Assembly: GCF_019880635.1 (NCBI RefSeq)
Contig: NZ_JAINVX010000004.1
Span: forward strand, 248,001 to 312,000
Origin: Hanstruepera marina
GTDB lineage: Bacteria > Bacteroidota > Bacteroidia > Flavobacteriales > Flavobacteriaceae
DNA length: 64,000 bases
Direction of reading: 5' to 3'
Within the stretch, counting starts at the first letter, position 1; each line of letters begins with the position of its first letter. The translations under genes and the position numbers were made by a program. The notes under the pieces were generated by a model. The model was not told where the DNA came from. It ran no database searches and was given only the letters and a program-made list of their open reading frames with translations. Positions 46,979 through 55,592 of the stretch are shown in pieces.

Positions 46979-47767
46979 ATGCTAGATTTTTTACTTACTA
47001 GCGACGCAATAATGGCATTGCTAACATTGACCTTTCTTGAAATAATTTTAGGGATTGACAATATTGTATTCATATCTATAGCAGCCAACAAACTCCCTGA
47101 ATCACAACGCAGCAAAGCCACTAATATTGGTTTATTGTTAGCAATGGTACAGCGCATAATATTATTATTTTTTGTATCATTCTTAATAAGTCTCAAGGAT
47201 CCTTTTTATACCATTGAAACAGAATGGCTATATGTTGGTGTTAGCTGGCAAGCTTTAATACTATTTTCTGGTGGCTTATTTTTAATTTACAAAAGCACTT
47301 CAGAAATTCGTGAGAAAGTTGAGGAGCCTACTCATGATGAGGATTCTGTAAAACAGAAAAAAATTAAATCGTTTTCACAAGCTATTACTCAAATTCTAAT
47401 TATCGATTTTATTTTTTCAATAGACTCTATATTGACAGCTGTTGGAATGACAAATGGTTTACACGAAAATCACAATTATAATCTTTTACTTATGATAATA
47501 GCTGTGGTAATATCTATTGCGATTATGATTGGTTTTGCTAACCCAATACGCAAATTTATTGATACACACCCCAGCATTCAAATGCTTGGCTTGGCGTTTT
47601 TAATTCTTATTGGCTTTATGCTAGTTACAGAGGCTGCGCACTTATCTGAAACTGAATTATTTGGTAAATCTGTAGGCGCTATTCCTAAAGGATATTTATA
47701 CTTTGCAATAGCATTTTCACTATTTGTTGAATTTTTAAATTATAGAATAACTAGAAAACAAAAATAG
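46979..47767 (+). CDS. TerC-family integral membrane protein
   Basis: A 262-residue membrane protein with about seven transmembrane helices. The TerC/YgdQ signature is clear: FLEIILGIDNIVFISI in the first helix and IDFIFSIDSILTAVGM in the middle, each with an acidic residue in the membrane that is thought to bind a metal ion. Family members have been linked to manganese export and metal loading of secreted enzymes. The central loop is charged (KVEEPTHDEDSVKQKKIK). No tellurium gene cluster is nearby. Confidence 0.9.
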   Translation: MLDFLLTSDAIMALLTLTFLEIILGIDNIVFISIAANKLPESQRSKATNIGLLLAMVQRIILLFFVSFLISLKDPFYTIETEWLYVGVSWQALILFSGGLFLIYKSTSEIREKVEEPTHDEDSVKQKKIKSFSQAITQILIIDFIFSIDSILTAVGMTNGLHENHNYNLLLMIIAVVISIAIMIGFANPIRKFIDTHPSIQMLGLAFLILIGFMLVTEAAHLSETELFGKSVGAIPKGYLYFAIAFSLFVEFLNYRITRKQK

Positions 47768-47773
47768 CTAGAG

Positions 47774-48727
47774 CTAGTTCTTTAGAAATTCTATCATTTT
47801 GGCATTTACTGCATCTGCTTGGTCTATTGAAAGAAAATGGCCTGCATTAGAGATCACTTCAGCTTGCCCACTTCCAATAAGTTCTTTTGTCAGCCGTATT
47901 GACTTATCGTTATTAATCATATCATCATCGCCAATTAAAACCAAAACCGGCATTTTTAAAGACTTTAAATCGTTTTTGCTAAATGGTGTCATGTCTAAAG
48001 TAAATTCGTTTAAAGAGTCTCGTTTAGTTGCTAGATAGTATTGATCCAGATATTTTTTTTCAATATTGGCTGGGTTTATAGACATTGTTTTCAAACTGGT
48101 TTCAAATTGTTTGTCATCTGAAGAAAACAAACTCACAATGTTTTCAAATAAATTGGCACTGGGCCTAATCCAAATAAACGTTTGGGCAGGACTTAATAAT
48201 ACCATTTTTTTAATCTTATCCTGATTGTATAAAGCTAAATTAACAGCCATCCACCCGCCTTTTGATGCACCAATAATACTATATTCTTTAAGCTTTAATT
48301 TTTTAATAACTTCAAAATACCAAGCAGAAATCTGCTCTATTTCATTAATCTCGGCTTCTTTATACGATTTCCCTGGCTCTAACAGAAAGTCTATGGCAAA
48401 TACCTGAAAATCTTCAGATAGCGCTTTTATATTTGGATACCACATAGTACTACTAGCATTCATACCATGCAACAATACCAGTGATTCTGAATTTCCTATG
48501 CCACTAGCTACAACATGAGCAGTACCATATTGAGTGGGAATATACAATTCTTGATAAGCAACATCCCAAAGCTCAAGGGCATCATTATAAGCATCAAAAT
48601 ATTTTTTGTCTGCAGGCGGCATATTGTTGACATATTTTGGTACTTGGCTGTATTTTGAATAGTCTTCATTGCAACTAACAAAAACAGATATTAGCAAAAT
48701 AGAGATGATTAATTTATATAGTTTCAT
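47774..48727 (-). CDS. Alpha/beta hydrolase, predicted lipoprotein
   Basis: A 317-residue protein with a lipoprotein signal (IISILLISVFVSC, Cys19) and an alpha/beta hydrolase core: oxyanion region VLLHGMNASSTMWYP, nucleophile elbow IIGASKGGWMAV (Ser within G-x-S-x-G), acid in VLVLIGDDDMI and catalytic His in ISNAGHFLSID. It should act on the outer-membrane face in the periplasm. Substrate unknown. It is convergent with the TerC gene, six bases apart, and divergent from mutS2. Confidence 0.87.
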   Translation of the reverse strand: MKLYKLIISILLISVFVSCNEDYSKYSQVPKYVNNMPPADKKYFDAYNDALELWDVAYQELYIPTQYGTAHVVASGIGNSESLVLLHGMNASSTMWYPNIKALSEDFQVFAIDFLLEPGKSYKEAEINEIEQISAWYFEVIKKLKLKEYSIIGASKGGWMAVNLALYNQDKIKKMVLLSPAQTFIWIRPSANLFENIVSLFSSDDKQFETSLKTMSINPANIEKKYLDQYYLATKRDSLNEFTLDMTPFSKNDLKSLKMPVLVLIGDDDMINNDKSIRLTKELIGSGQAEVISNAGHFLSIDQADAVNAKMIEFLKN

Positions 48728-48795
48728 AATTTAATCTATAAAATTCCAAATCTACATATTATAAAAATATCAAAACAATAAATTAGCCATTTTAC

Positions 48796-48818
48796 TTTAA
48801 GTATTATACTTAAATTTG
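48796..48818 (+). promoter_or_regulatory. mutS2 promoter with overlapping 19-base palindrome
   Basis: TTTAAGTAT-T-ATACTTAAA (48796-48814) is a perfect 9+1+9 inverted repeat. Its right arm runs into TAAATTTG (48811-48818), a -7 box with TTT (48791-48793) 17 bases above. The predicted start is near 48825, which makes the ATG at 48840 the start codon of mutS2. Confidence 0.55.
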
Positions 48819-48839
48819 TACGTTAGTAAGAAGCAATAC

Positions 48840-51008
48840 ATGATAAACATTCATAAAAAAACACTTCAAGATTTAGAGTTTGCTACTGTTTTAGAACAAG
48901 TAAGCGAACTTTGCATTACAAATCTTGGCCATCAAAAAGCACTACAAATAACACCTTATAAATCTAAACATGAGGTTATTGATGCTTTGAGCTTAACCAA
49001 TGAATACGTCTCCTCTTTTTTTAATGACAACCGCATACCAAATCATGGTTTTGAAAGCATTGCCAAGGAATTACAACTTTTAAAAATAGAAAACACATTT
49101 TTAGAAACCCATAGTCTTAAAAAAATTGCTTCAACTTCTTTGACCGTAAACGAAATCCTTCAGTTTTTTAAGAAGTTTAAAGAATATTATCCAAACTTAC
49201 AAGCTTATTCTGAAACAGTAGATTACACCAAAGTTATTATTGAAAAAATAGATAGTATTGTCGATAGGTTTGGAGATGTAAAGGATGAAGCATCTGTCTT
49301 GCTTTCTGAACTGCGCTTACAGATAAACAAACTTAAAGGCAAAATAAATCAAAGTTTTGCAACAGCATTGAATATGTACCATGGCCTAGAATACCTAGAT
49401 GATATCCGGGAGTCTGTTGTAGACAACAAACGTGTTTTAGCCGTAAAAGCTATGTACAGGCGTAAAGTTAAAGGCGCTATCATGGGTGGCAGTAAAACTG
49501 GAAGTATAGTTTATATTGAACCGGAAACTACGTTACAACACACTCGAGAACTTAACAATTTAGAGTATGAAGAGCACGAAGAAGTAATTCGGATCCTCAA
49601 AGAAGTTACTAATTTTATTCGTCCATATCGCAATTTATTGATACAGTATCAAGATTTTTTAACTGAATTGGATGTCATTTCATCAAAAGCCAAATATGCA
49701 AAAGCCCTGAATGCTATACTGCCAGAATTCACAGACGATAGATCAATGTATTTGCGGGATGCCTTTCATCCGCTGTTGTTATTAAGCAATCAAAAGAAAA
49801 AAGAAAAAACATACCCGCAGACTATAGAACTTAACCAAGACAATAGAATTATTGTTATTTCCGGTCCTAATGCTGGCGGAAAGAGTATTACACTAAAAAC
49901 TGTTGGCCTATTGCAACTTATGCTTCAGGCCGGCTTTTTAATACCGGTTCATGAGCGTAGTAAAGTGTTTTTGTTTGATAGGGTTATATCAGATATTGGC
50001 GATAACCAATCAATTGAAAATCATTTAAGCACGTATAGCTATCGTTTAAAACAAATGAACTATTTTTTAAAAAAGTGTAATAAAAACACCTTGTTTCTAA
50101 TTGATGAATTTGGAACTGGAAGTGACCCAGAATTGGGTGGGGCTTTAGCTGAAACCTTTTTAGAAGAATTTTACCACAGAGAAGCTTTTGGCATTATAAC
50201 AACGCACTACTCCAATCTTAAGATTTTGGCTAATGAGCTGCCCTACATGCAAAATGCCAATATGATGTTTGATGAAAAAACATTAGAGCCTATGTATAAA
50301 CTGGCTTTAGGTCAAGCAGGTAGCTCTTTCACTTTTGAAGTGGCACAAAAAAACGGCATTCCCTATAGCTTAATTAATCGCGCTAAAAAGAAAATTGAAC
50401 GTGGTAAAGTGCGTTTCGACAGAACAATTGCCAAGCTGCAAAAAGAACGCTCAAAGCTTGAAAAAACAGAACAATCCCTAAAAGTCAATGAGCGTAAAAA
50501 ACAAGATGAAGCAGAAAAACTTGAAGAGATTAACAACAAAATTCAAAAAAAATTGGAAAGCTACCAGGAATTGTACGATAGCAACCAACGATTAATTTAT
50601 TTGGGACAAAAAGTAAACGATTTAGCAGAAAGATACTTTAACAACAAACAGAAACGTGAGTTAATGAACGAACTATTTAAATTAGTTCAAATTGAAAACT
50701 CTAAACGCAAAAAAGTTTCAATAAAACAACAAAAGGCAGAAAAAGCGAAAGTTCAACAAGTCAAACAAGAAGCAGAAAAAAAGGTAGACGTAATTAGAAA
50801 AAAGAAAAAAGAAGCCAAAAGAAAAGAAGCTTTAAAGCCTCCTGCGCCAAAACCAACACTCAAAATTGGAGATCGGGTTCGTTTAGAAGATGGACGTGCC
50901 ATAGGTAGCATTGACAAAATTGAGAAAAACAAAGCCACAGTTAACTATGGCTTGTTTACCACAAATGTAAGCTTAGAACAGTTAGAACTGGTTGAAGCGA
51001 AAAAGTAA
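48840..51008 (+). CDS. mutS2: MutS2-type ATPase without Smr domain
   Basis: A 722-residue MutS2 protein: core and clamp region, ABC-type ATPase with Walker A GPNAGGKS (near residue 346), Walker B TLFLIDEFGTGSDPE and the ITTHYSNLK switch, then a long lysine/glutamate-rich coiled coil and a C-terminal KOW-like segment (LKIGDRVRLEDGRAIGSIDK). MutS2 acts on recombination intermediates and collided ribosomes. The Smr nuclease domain that usually ends MutS2 is missing. I start at ATG 48840 (MINIHKKTL); the TTG at 48816 in frame is part of the -7 box. Confidence 0.92.
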   Translation: MINIHKKTLQDLEFATVLEQVSELCITNLGHQKALQITPYKSKHEVIDALSLTNEYVSSFFNDNRIPNHGFESIAKELQLLKIENTFLETHSLKKIASTSLTVNEILQFFKKFKEYYPNLQAYSETVDYTKVIIEKIDSIVDRFGDVKDEASVLLSELRLQINKLKGKINQSFATALNMYHGLEYLDDIRESVVDNKRVLAVKAMYRRKVKGAIMGGSKTGSIVYIEPETTLQHTRELNNLEYEEHEEVIRILKEVTNFIRPYRNLLIQYQDFLTELDVISSKAKYAKALNAILPEFTDDRSMYLRDAFHPLLLLSNQKKKEKTYPQTIELNQDNRIIVISGPNAGGKSITLKTVGLLQLMLQAGFLIPVHERSKVFLFDRVISDIGDNQSIENHLSTYSYRLKQMNYFLKKCNKNTLFLIDEFGTGSDPELGGALAETFLEEFYHREAFGIITTHYSNLKILANELPYMQNANMMFDEKTLEPMYKLALGQAGSSFTFEVAQKNGIPYSLINRAKKKIERGKVRFDRTIAKLQKERSKLEKTEQSLKVNERKKQDEAEKLEEINNKIQKKLESYQELYDSNQRLIYLGQKVNDLAERYFNNKQKRELMNELFKLVQIENSKRKKVSIKQQKAEKAKVQQVKQEAEKKVDVIRKKKKEAKRKEALKPPAPKPTLKIGDRVRLEDGRAIGSIDKIEKNKATVNYGLFTTNVSLEQLELVEAKK

Positions 51009-51053
51009 ATTGCCATTTAACGAAATTTTTAAATTCCATTAAAGTTTATAGCT

Positions 51054-51061
51054 TATTTTTG
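51054..51061 (+). promoter_or_regulatory. -7-like box at the DCC protein start
   Basis: TATTTTTG matches TAnnTTTG but ends only four bases before the ATG at 51066, so it would give a leaderless mRNA or is a chance match. Confidence 0.25.
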
Positions 51062-51065
51062 TTAT

Positions 51066-51485
51066 ATGCTAAACCTGATACCAACAGAAAAAAGTCTTAT
51101 TTTATTTGATGGTGTTTGCAATTTATGCAACTCGAGTGTTCAGTATGTTATAAAACATGATAAAAAAGACCATTTTCTATTCGCACCACTACAAAGTGAG
51201 ATTGGGCAAAATATAATAAACCATTATAATCTAGACACTTCAAAAGTCGATTCTATCCTAGTTTATTCTGAAGAAAAGGGAATTTCTTATAAGTCGACAG
51301 CAGCGCTTAAAATAGCTTCAAAATTAGGTTTTCCAATTAACACCTTATCAATATTTTTTATTGTGCCTCTATTTATTAGAAATTGGGTATACGATTTTAT
51401 AGCCAAGAACCGCTATAAATGGTTTGGCAAACAAAATGAATGCATGATACCCACACCTGAATTAAAATCGAAATTTTTGAACTAG
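51066..51485 (+). CDS. DCC-family thiol-disulfide oxidoreductase-like protein (DUF393)
   Basis: A 139-residue protein of the DCC family, named for the N-terminal Asp-x-x-Cys-x-x-Cys motif, here DGVCNLCNSSV with Cys18 and Cys21. The rest includes FAPLQSEIGQ and VPLFIRNWVYDFIAKNRYKWFG, typical of the family. A redox role similar to thioredoxin-like proteins has been proposed, without a defined substrate. It follows mutS2 by 57 bases; no terminator was found between them. Confidence 0.88.
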   Translation: MLNLIPTEKSLILFDGVCNLCNSSVQYVIKHDKKDHFLFAPLQSEIGQNIINHYNLDTSKVDSILVYSEEKGISYKSTAALKIASKLGFPINTLSIFFIVPLFIRNWVYDFIAKNRYKWFGKQNECMIPTPELKSKFLN

Positions 51486-51512
51486 CCCTAAAAATATTTC
51501 TTATTTTTATAC

Positions 51513-51520
51513 TACATTTG
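51513..51520 (+). promoter_or_regulatory. -7 box of the outer-membrane protein gene
   Basis: TACATTTG matches TAnnTTTG and ends seven bases before the ATG at 51528, the same geometry as at lpxD. The transcript would start at or next to the start codon. Confidence 0.4.
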
Positions 51521-51527
51521 AATATAT

Positions 51528-52277
51528 ATGAAAACTACAATCAACCTATTGTTATTCGTTCTTGTTTTATTCATGTCCTTTTCATCTTTTGGACAGGAAT
51601 TAGAAGATGATAATACAACTCGAAATGTAAAGAATGAATTTTCTTTTGAACTTTTACAAATAGTTAATGGTGTTTATCAAGTTTCATACGAACGCCATAT
51701 TTGGAACAATTTTTCTGCCGCAATTGCATTTGGCTATAAAGGAAAAGAAGGGTTGATAAAACTTTCAGGAATTGATGGGGAAAAAATAAAAACTGGTGAT
51801 GTTTACTATACAGGCTTTCAAATTGTACCAGAAATTCGCTATTATATAAATGGTACCAATAAGTTTAACCAAAAGCTTAATGGGTTTTATTTAGGCCTCT
51901 ATTACAAATATTCGAGTTATACATCTGAATTAACAGGTAGGTATATTGCTTCAGACAATACCAATTACGACTTGGCTTTTGATATGGATTTAGACATATC
52001 TTCTGTTGGCTTGCTTATTGGTTATAAATTAGCCATTACTAAACGATTTACTATAGATTTTATGATTGCTGGACCTGGAAGTGGTGATTATAAATTCAAA
52101 ATTGTCAATAAAAAAGATTTACCTGAAGAGTTTTATGATGACTTAAATGAAGCTTTAGAGAATTATAATTTACTGGATTTTATTAATGGCGACTTTAGGT
52201 TTTCTGATGTTAATAACAAATCTCAATTTAATGCCTTTTCATTTCGATATGGCATAGCTGTAGGATATACTTTTTAA
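51528..52277 (+). CDS. Outer-membrane beta-barrel protein
   Basis: A 249-residue protein with a Sec signal peptide (LLLFVLVLFMSFSSFGQ, cut after FG) and a series of amphipathic strands alternating with short turns, such as QVSYERHIWNNFSAAIAFGY, GFYLGLYYKYSSY, SVGLLIGYKLAIT and FTIDFMIAGPGSG. It ends in FRYGIAVGYTF, with the aromatic last residue expected for barrel insertion. Probably an eight-strand barrel of DUF3575 type. Ligand unknown. The next gene follows after 25 bases. Confidence 0.83.
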   Translation: MKTTINLLLFVLVLFMSFSSFGQELEDDNTTRNVKNEFSFELLQIVNGVYQVSYERHIWNNFSAAIAFGYKGKEGLIKLSGIDGEKIKTGDVYYTGFQIVPEIRYYINGTNKFNQKLNGFYLGLYYKYSSYTSELTGRYIASDNTNYDLAFDMDLDISSVGLLIGYKLAITKRFTIDFMIAGPGSGDYKFKIVNKKDLPEEFYDDLNEALENYNLLDFINGDFRFSDVNNKSQFNAFSFRYGIAVGYTF

Positions 52278-52302
52278 TCAATAAATAACAATAAAATTAA
52301 TT

Positions 52303-52977
52303 ATGAAAAAAACTTTTAAATTATTCACTTTATTATTCATGGTGCTATTTGCATTTGGTTGCTCCGGTGTCAAAGTACTAGATTCATGGAAATCAGATAA
52401 TCTTGCCGATATAAAAGATAATAATATTTTGGTTATAGCCAGAACAGAAAATAAGCAAGCGAGAATTGCTTTTGAACAACAAATATCAGAACAGTTAAGA
52501 GCAAATGGTGTTAAAGCCACTGAAAGTTTTAGAGAGTTACCGGATTTTAATCATGACAATAAGGAAATAACTGAACAGCAAAAGAAAAACTTTCAAGATT
52601 TTCTAAAAAATGAAGGTTACAATGGTATAATATTGACTGTTCTTAAGGATTACCAAGAACGTACTGAAACAACTCAAGATGGTGGTTATTATGCTGGTGC
52701 TACCTATATGCCAGCTTACTATCCTGGGTATTATGGTGGTTTTTACGGTTATTATTACCATCCATTGTCGTATTCAACGTATGGGAGCTATGTGCCAACT
52801 TCAACTACTACACGAACTGTAAAAACTTTCATACTAGAAACTGTTATCTACGATTTAACTAAAGATGAAAAACAACAATTAGCAGCAGTGGTTACAACAC
52901 AAATTGAAGACCCTCAAGATGTTACTAAAAATGCTACAGAATACACACAAAAGGTTACTAAAGCTTTAACTGAATAA
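52303..52977 (+). CDS. Lipoprotein of unknown function (DUF4136-like)
   Basis: A 224-residue protein with a lipoprotein signal (FTLLFMVLFAFGC, Cys20) and a domain beginning VKVLDSWKSDNLADIKDNNI. The centre has a tyrosine- and glycine-rich stretch (YPGYYGGFYGYYYHPLSY), then a strand-rich part ending in a helix (EYTQKVTKALTE). It may be related to DUF4136-like lipoproteins, from memory. Probably co-transcribed with the barrel protein; a strong terminator follows. Confidence 0.78.
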   Translation: MKKTFKLFTLLFMVLFAFGCSGVKVLDSWKSDNLADIKDNNILVIARTENKQARIAFEQQISEQLRANGVKATESFRELPDFNHDNKEITEQQKKNFQDFLKNEGYNGIILTVLKDYQERTETTQDGGYYAGATYMPAYYPGYYGGFYGYYYHPLSYSTYGSYVPTSTTTRTVKTFILETVIYDLTKDEKQQLAAVVTTQIEDPQDVTKNATEYTQKVTKALTE

Positions 52978-52998
52978 AAACACACACTTTGTATATAC

Positions 52999-53033
52999 AA
53001 AAAAAGGTCTTGATTTTCTCAAGACCTTTTTTC
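52999..53033. terminator. Strong bidirectional terminator
   Basis: GGTCTTGA (53006-53013), a five-base loop and TCAAGACC (53019-53026) make a perfect stem, extended by A run and T run on the two sides. It lies 22 bases beyond the lipoprotein stop. It may also serve the convergent QEGLA gene ending at 53255, although that is 220 bases away. The rest of this gap has no gene; a recurring motif, CCATGAAATACATAA, lies at 53201-53215. Confidence 0.88.
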
Positions 53034-53254
53034 ATAACTTAACTAACCAAAAAAATTAAACAAACAAAATTTGTGCTGATATTTAAGCATTTAGCACTTT
53101 ATTTTGATATTTAAATTTAGTAATACTTATTAATCAATCCCCTTTTAATCGATAAACAGGTAAAATTAATTGTTAACCTATAATTTTTTGTAAAAAAACT
53201 CCATGAAATACATAAATAACTCATATTTAATAGGTTACAAAAAAATAGTATTGA

Positions 53255-54415
53255 TTATTTTAAGCTCTTTAGAATAAAATCTAAATTCTTATTAACGTTG
53301 GCATCATTACGATAAGAATCCGTATAATATTTCGAAACATTTGCAAGCCCTAAATTTTGCAGCTTGTCTATGGTTTTTATATACTCCAGAGACACCTTTC
53401 CTGTTAACAACGGATTTAGATCCTTACCTTTTTGGGCGTATTTATAAACCTTTTTTAAACCTGAAAGGTATAAATGGTCTTTTGTGAATCCGCCTCCTCT
53501 ATGCACGCGTAATGTTATTGCAAAAGCTTTATCACGATCTAACTTATATTGGCTGTATAGCAAATCAAATGTATCTGAAAATGTATATCCTTTTATCAAG
53601 CTATCTACAGCTATAACACGGTATGATAATTCTTTTAAACGTGATAAGGTTAAACAACCCGACATATATTCAGAATAAACCGCTAACCCCTCTTGAGTTT
53701 CAACATTATTAGGAAAACCATTTGAAAAAATATGCAATGGTTGATTTGCCGCATTAAAAGTTGTAACCAAATGAACACCTATTTCATGATTGGCAAGAAC
53801 TTGCAATTGATTCCTACTGTATTTATGATTTTTTCTTAAAACTAATGTTCTAGCGTGGTTTTGAACCATTGCTGCTGCAGAAATATTGGTTGAAAACTTG
53901 ATATTATAATCAAAATCATAACGTTTTGAAAAGTCTTCAAAATATGCTTTTGCATCTTGCGCGTTATATAATGGCAACATATCCTGATCAAAATCACCAT
54001 CATCAAAACGCAAAATAAATTTGGCGTTATCTAAACTTTTCTCTGTTGGAGTTCCAAAACTTTTTAAGCTATTATAATAAAACTTTCTCCCTTGATTAAT
54101 GGTTTCAATACACTCTATCAATCCAGAGTATTCATAAATTATATCTTCATACAAATTTCGAATATCCTCATCCTCAATTCGTTCAAGACGTTGGGAAAAA
54201 AATAGCCTATGTAATTTATAACCGTTGAATTTTAACTTTGGATAATGAAAATTAGGCTCATAATTAAACTTCGAAGTATAAAATTGTTTTTTCTCACTTT
54301 CAATATTAAGCGGATTAATATAATTAAGCAATTCTATTTTTTTTACCAGTCGGTTTAAATTCGCATCAATATCAAATAGGTCTTGATATTTATTCGTTAA
54401 CTTTTCTGAAATCAT
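53255..54415 (-). CDS. QEGLA-motif metallopeptidase (DUF1704, MATCAP-related)
   Basis: A 386-residue cytosolic protein. The zinc motif HEIGVH (His210, Glu211, His215) and the downstream TQEGLAVYSEYMSG (Glu242 as third ligand) mark the DUF1704 family, usually named flavohemoglobin expression-modulating QEGLA protein. Its animal relatives (MATCAP) are carboxypeptidases that remove the C-terminal tyrosine of tubulin, so this is probably a carboxypeptidase on a peptide tail. It is the last gene of the unit with the GshB-like ligase and overlaps the amidohydrolase gene by four bases (ATGA). Confidence 0.88.
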   Translation of the reverse strand: MISEKLTNKYQDLFDIDANLNRLVKKIELLNYINPLNIESEKKQFYTSKFNYEPNFHYPKLKFNGYKLHRLFFSQRLERIEDEDIRNLYEDIIYEYSGLIECIETINQGRKFYYNSLKSFGTPTEKSLDNAKFILRFDDGDFDQDMLPLYNAQDAKAYFEDFSKRYDFDYNIKFSTNISAAAMVQNHARTLVLRKNHKYSRNQLQVLANHEIGVHLVTTFNAANQPLHIFSNGFPNNVETQEGLAVYSEYMSGCLTLSRLKELSYRVIAVDSLIKGYTFSDTFDLLYSQYKLDRDKAFAITLRVHRGGGFTKDHLYLSGLKKVYKYAQKGKDLNPLLTGKVSLEYIKTIDKLQNLGLANVSKYYTDSYRNDANVNKNLDFILKSLK

Positions 54416-55245
54416 TTACCTTGAAATGTTTTATAAAATGCATTAGCATGTTGTGGCAATCGCTGCTTTAGTTCATATTCAACTGCAGCAACTACTTCTG
54501 GATATATAACTTGTTTGTATTCATCGCAGTAAACTTTAGCAATTTCTGTTGCCAAAACTAATGTATTTTTAAAGGTATTGGTTATGTATCTTAAAAAATA
54601 GCCGTTACCGTAAAATGTGTCGTTAATTTTAGCTGTTGATTTAATACCATTAGGTAATTTAATCTCTTCAAGATTTTGTCTCCAAGACTCAATAATATCT
54701 GCAAACCGCTCGTTGTCAACATTGCTCGTGCCTAAATTCCAAGTTGGAACTTCCCTATCCCAACGCTGCCAATTGTAACTATGCATATCATAAACAATAC
54801 ACACGCCAAACTTTTCTTCAATTTTTGATATTAATGCATGAACAACCTTATAAAAATCTCTATGCTTTTTTAAGCTTCTTTGTTTTTCTCCTTCCATTAA
54901 AGGCTCTCTCCATAATTGTTTTCCCCAAGCAGTGTCAAAAATAGCATCTTCAGGAAAACGGTTTAAATCGTATTCAAAACGAGAATCACATCCAGCAATT
55001 ACAATGGGATGCGAGCATACCATGTTTTTTGTTTCCGGATCTTCCTCATACCATCTATCATACTCACTGTGCAAACAATTACCCCATAATTCTTTTCGAA
55101 ACTGATGGCCATCATGAACAGCACCACATACATAATGCACATAACTGTCAATTTTTAACGTAAAGCTATAATCATCAGAAACAGCATGAAAAATCTCTTC
55201 CGCCTCTATTTTTTCAATAATTTTACTAACGGATAACTTTATCAT
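54412..55245 (-). CDS. N-formylglutamate amidohydrolase-like protein
   Basis: A 277-residue member of the FGase family (HutG-like amidohydrolase). Candidate metal and substrate residues are in AVHDGHQF, the arginine region CDSRFEYDLNRFPEDAIF, VYDMHSYNWQR and FRYITNTFK. No histidine-degradation genes are present, so formylglutamate from histidine is not the likely substrate. I start at ATG 55245, whose ATG overlaps the TGA of the preceding gene; the open frame extends ten codons further to 55275 but inside that gene. Confidence 0.86.
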   Translation of the reverse strand: MIKLSVSKIIEKIEAEEIFHAVSDDYSFTLKIDSYVHYVCGAVHDGHQFRKELWGNCLHSEYDRWYEEDPETKNMVCSHPIVIAGCDSRFEYDLNRFPEDAIFDTAWGKQLWREPLMEGEKQRSLKKHRDFYKVVHALISKIEEKFGVCIVYDMHSYNWQRWDREVPTWNLGTSNVDNERFADIIESWRQNLEEIKLPNGIKSTAKINDTFYGNGYFLRYITNTFKNTLVLATEIAKVYCDEYKQVIYPEVVAAVEYELKQRLPQHANAFYKTFQGK

Positions 55246-55583
55246 GCTGCATCGTTTATAATTCGTTTTAACCAATTGAATACAACATGCTCTACCTGAT
55301 CAAATTCACCATCGGCAAAAAATAGAATTTTTATATCCAAAAACAGTTGTTTTAGATCTAATTTCGAATAATCATGTGTTTCGAGACCTTTAATAATTTT
55401 TTGAATGCATTGATAATCATTGTCATTTTTAAACTCATCATAAACCATTTGATACGTATCCATGTCTACTTTAGATAAAATAACATTACGCTCCATATTT
55501 GTTTCTGATAAATTTGAATTTGCAGCATAAAACAAAATATATACTAACAATTCCTCTTTCGACCAACTTTGAACACTATCCAT
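55242..55583 (-). CDS. TerB-like small helical protein
   Basis: A 113-residue, probably all-helical acidic protein. The C-terminal half (FLDIKILFFADGEFDQVEHVVFNWLKRI) has the AxADGxxxxxE pattern of TerB-like domains, which bind metal ions and occur beside stress or nucleotide-related systems. It is coupled to the amidohydrolase gene by an ATGA overlap, which suggests matched production and maybe a shared complex. Family assignment is by motif only. Confidence 0.62.
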   Translation of the reverse strand: MDSVQSWSKEELLVYILFYAANSNLSETNMERNVILSKVDMDTYQMVYDEFKNDNDYQCIQKIIKGLETHDYSKLDLKQLFLDIKILFFADGEFDQVEHVVFNWLKRIINDAA

Positions 55584-55592
55584 ATCTTTTTG

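Noticed and set aside
46979-47767. Tellurite resistance system, because of TerC here and a TerB-like protein at 55242
   Set aside because: The two genes are 8 kb apart with other partners and no terA, terD or terE; TerC alone is a general metal-related membrane protein.
54412-55245. Histidine utilisation (HutG) pathway
   Set aside because: No hutH, hutU or hutI gene is in the window, and the neighbours are an ATP-grasp ligase and a QEGLA peptidase.
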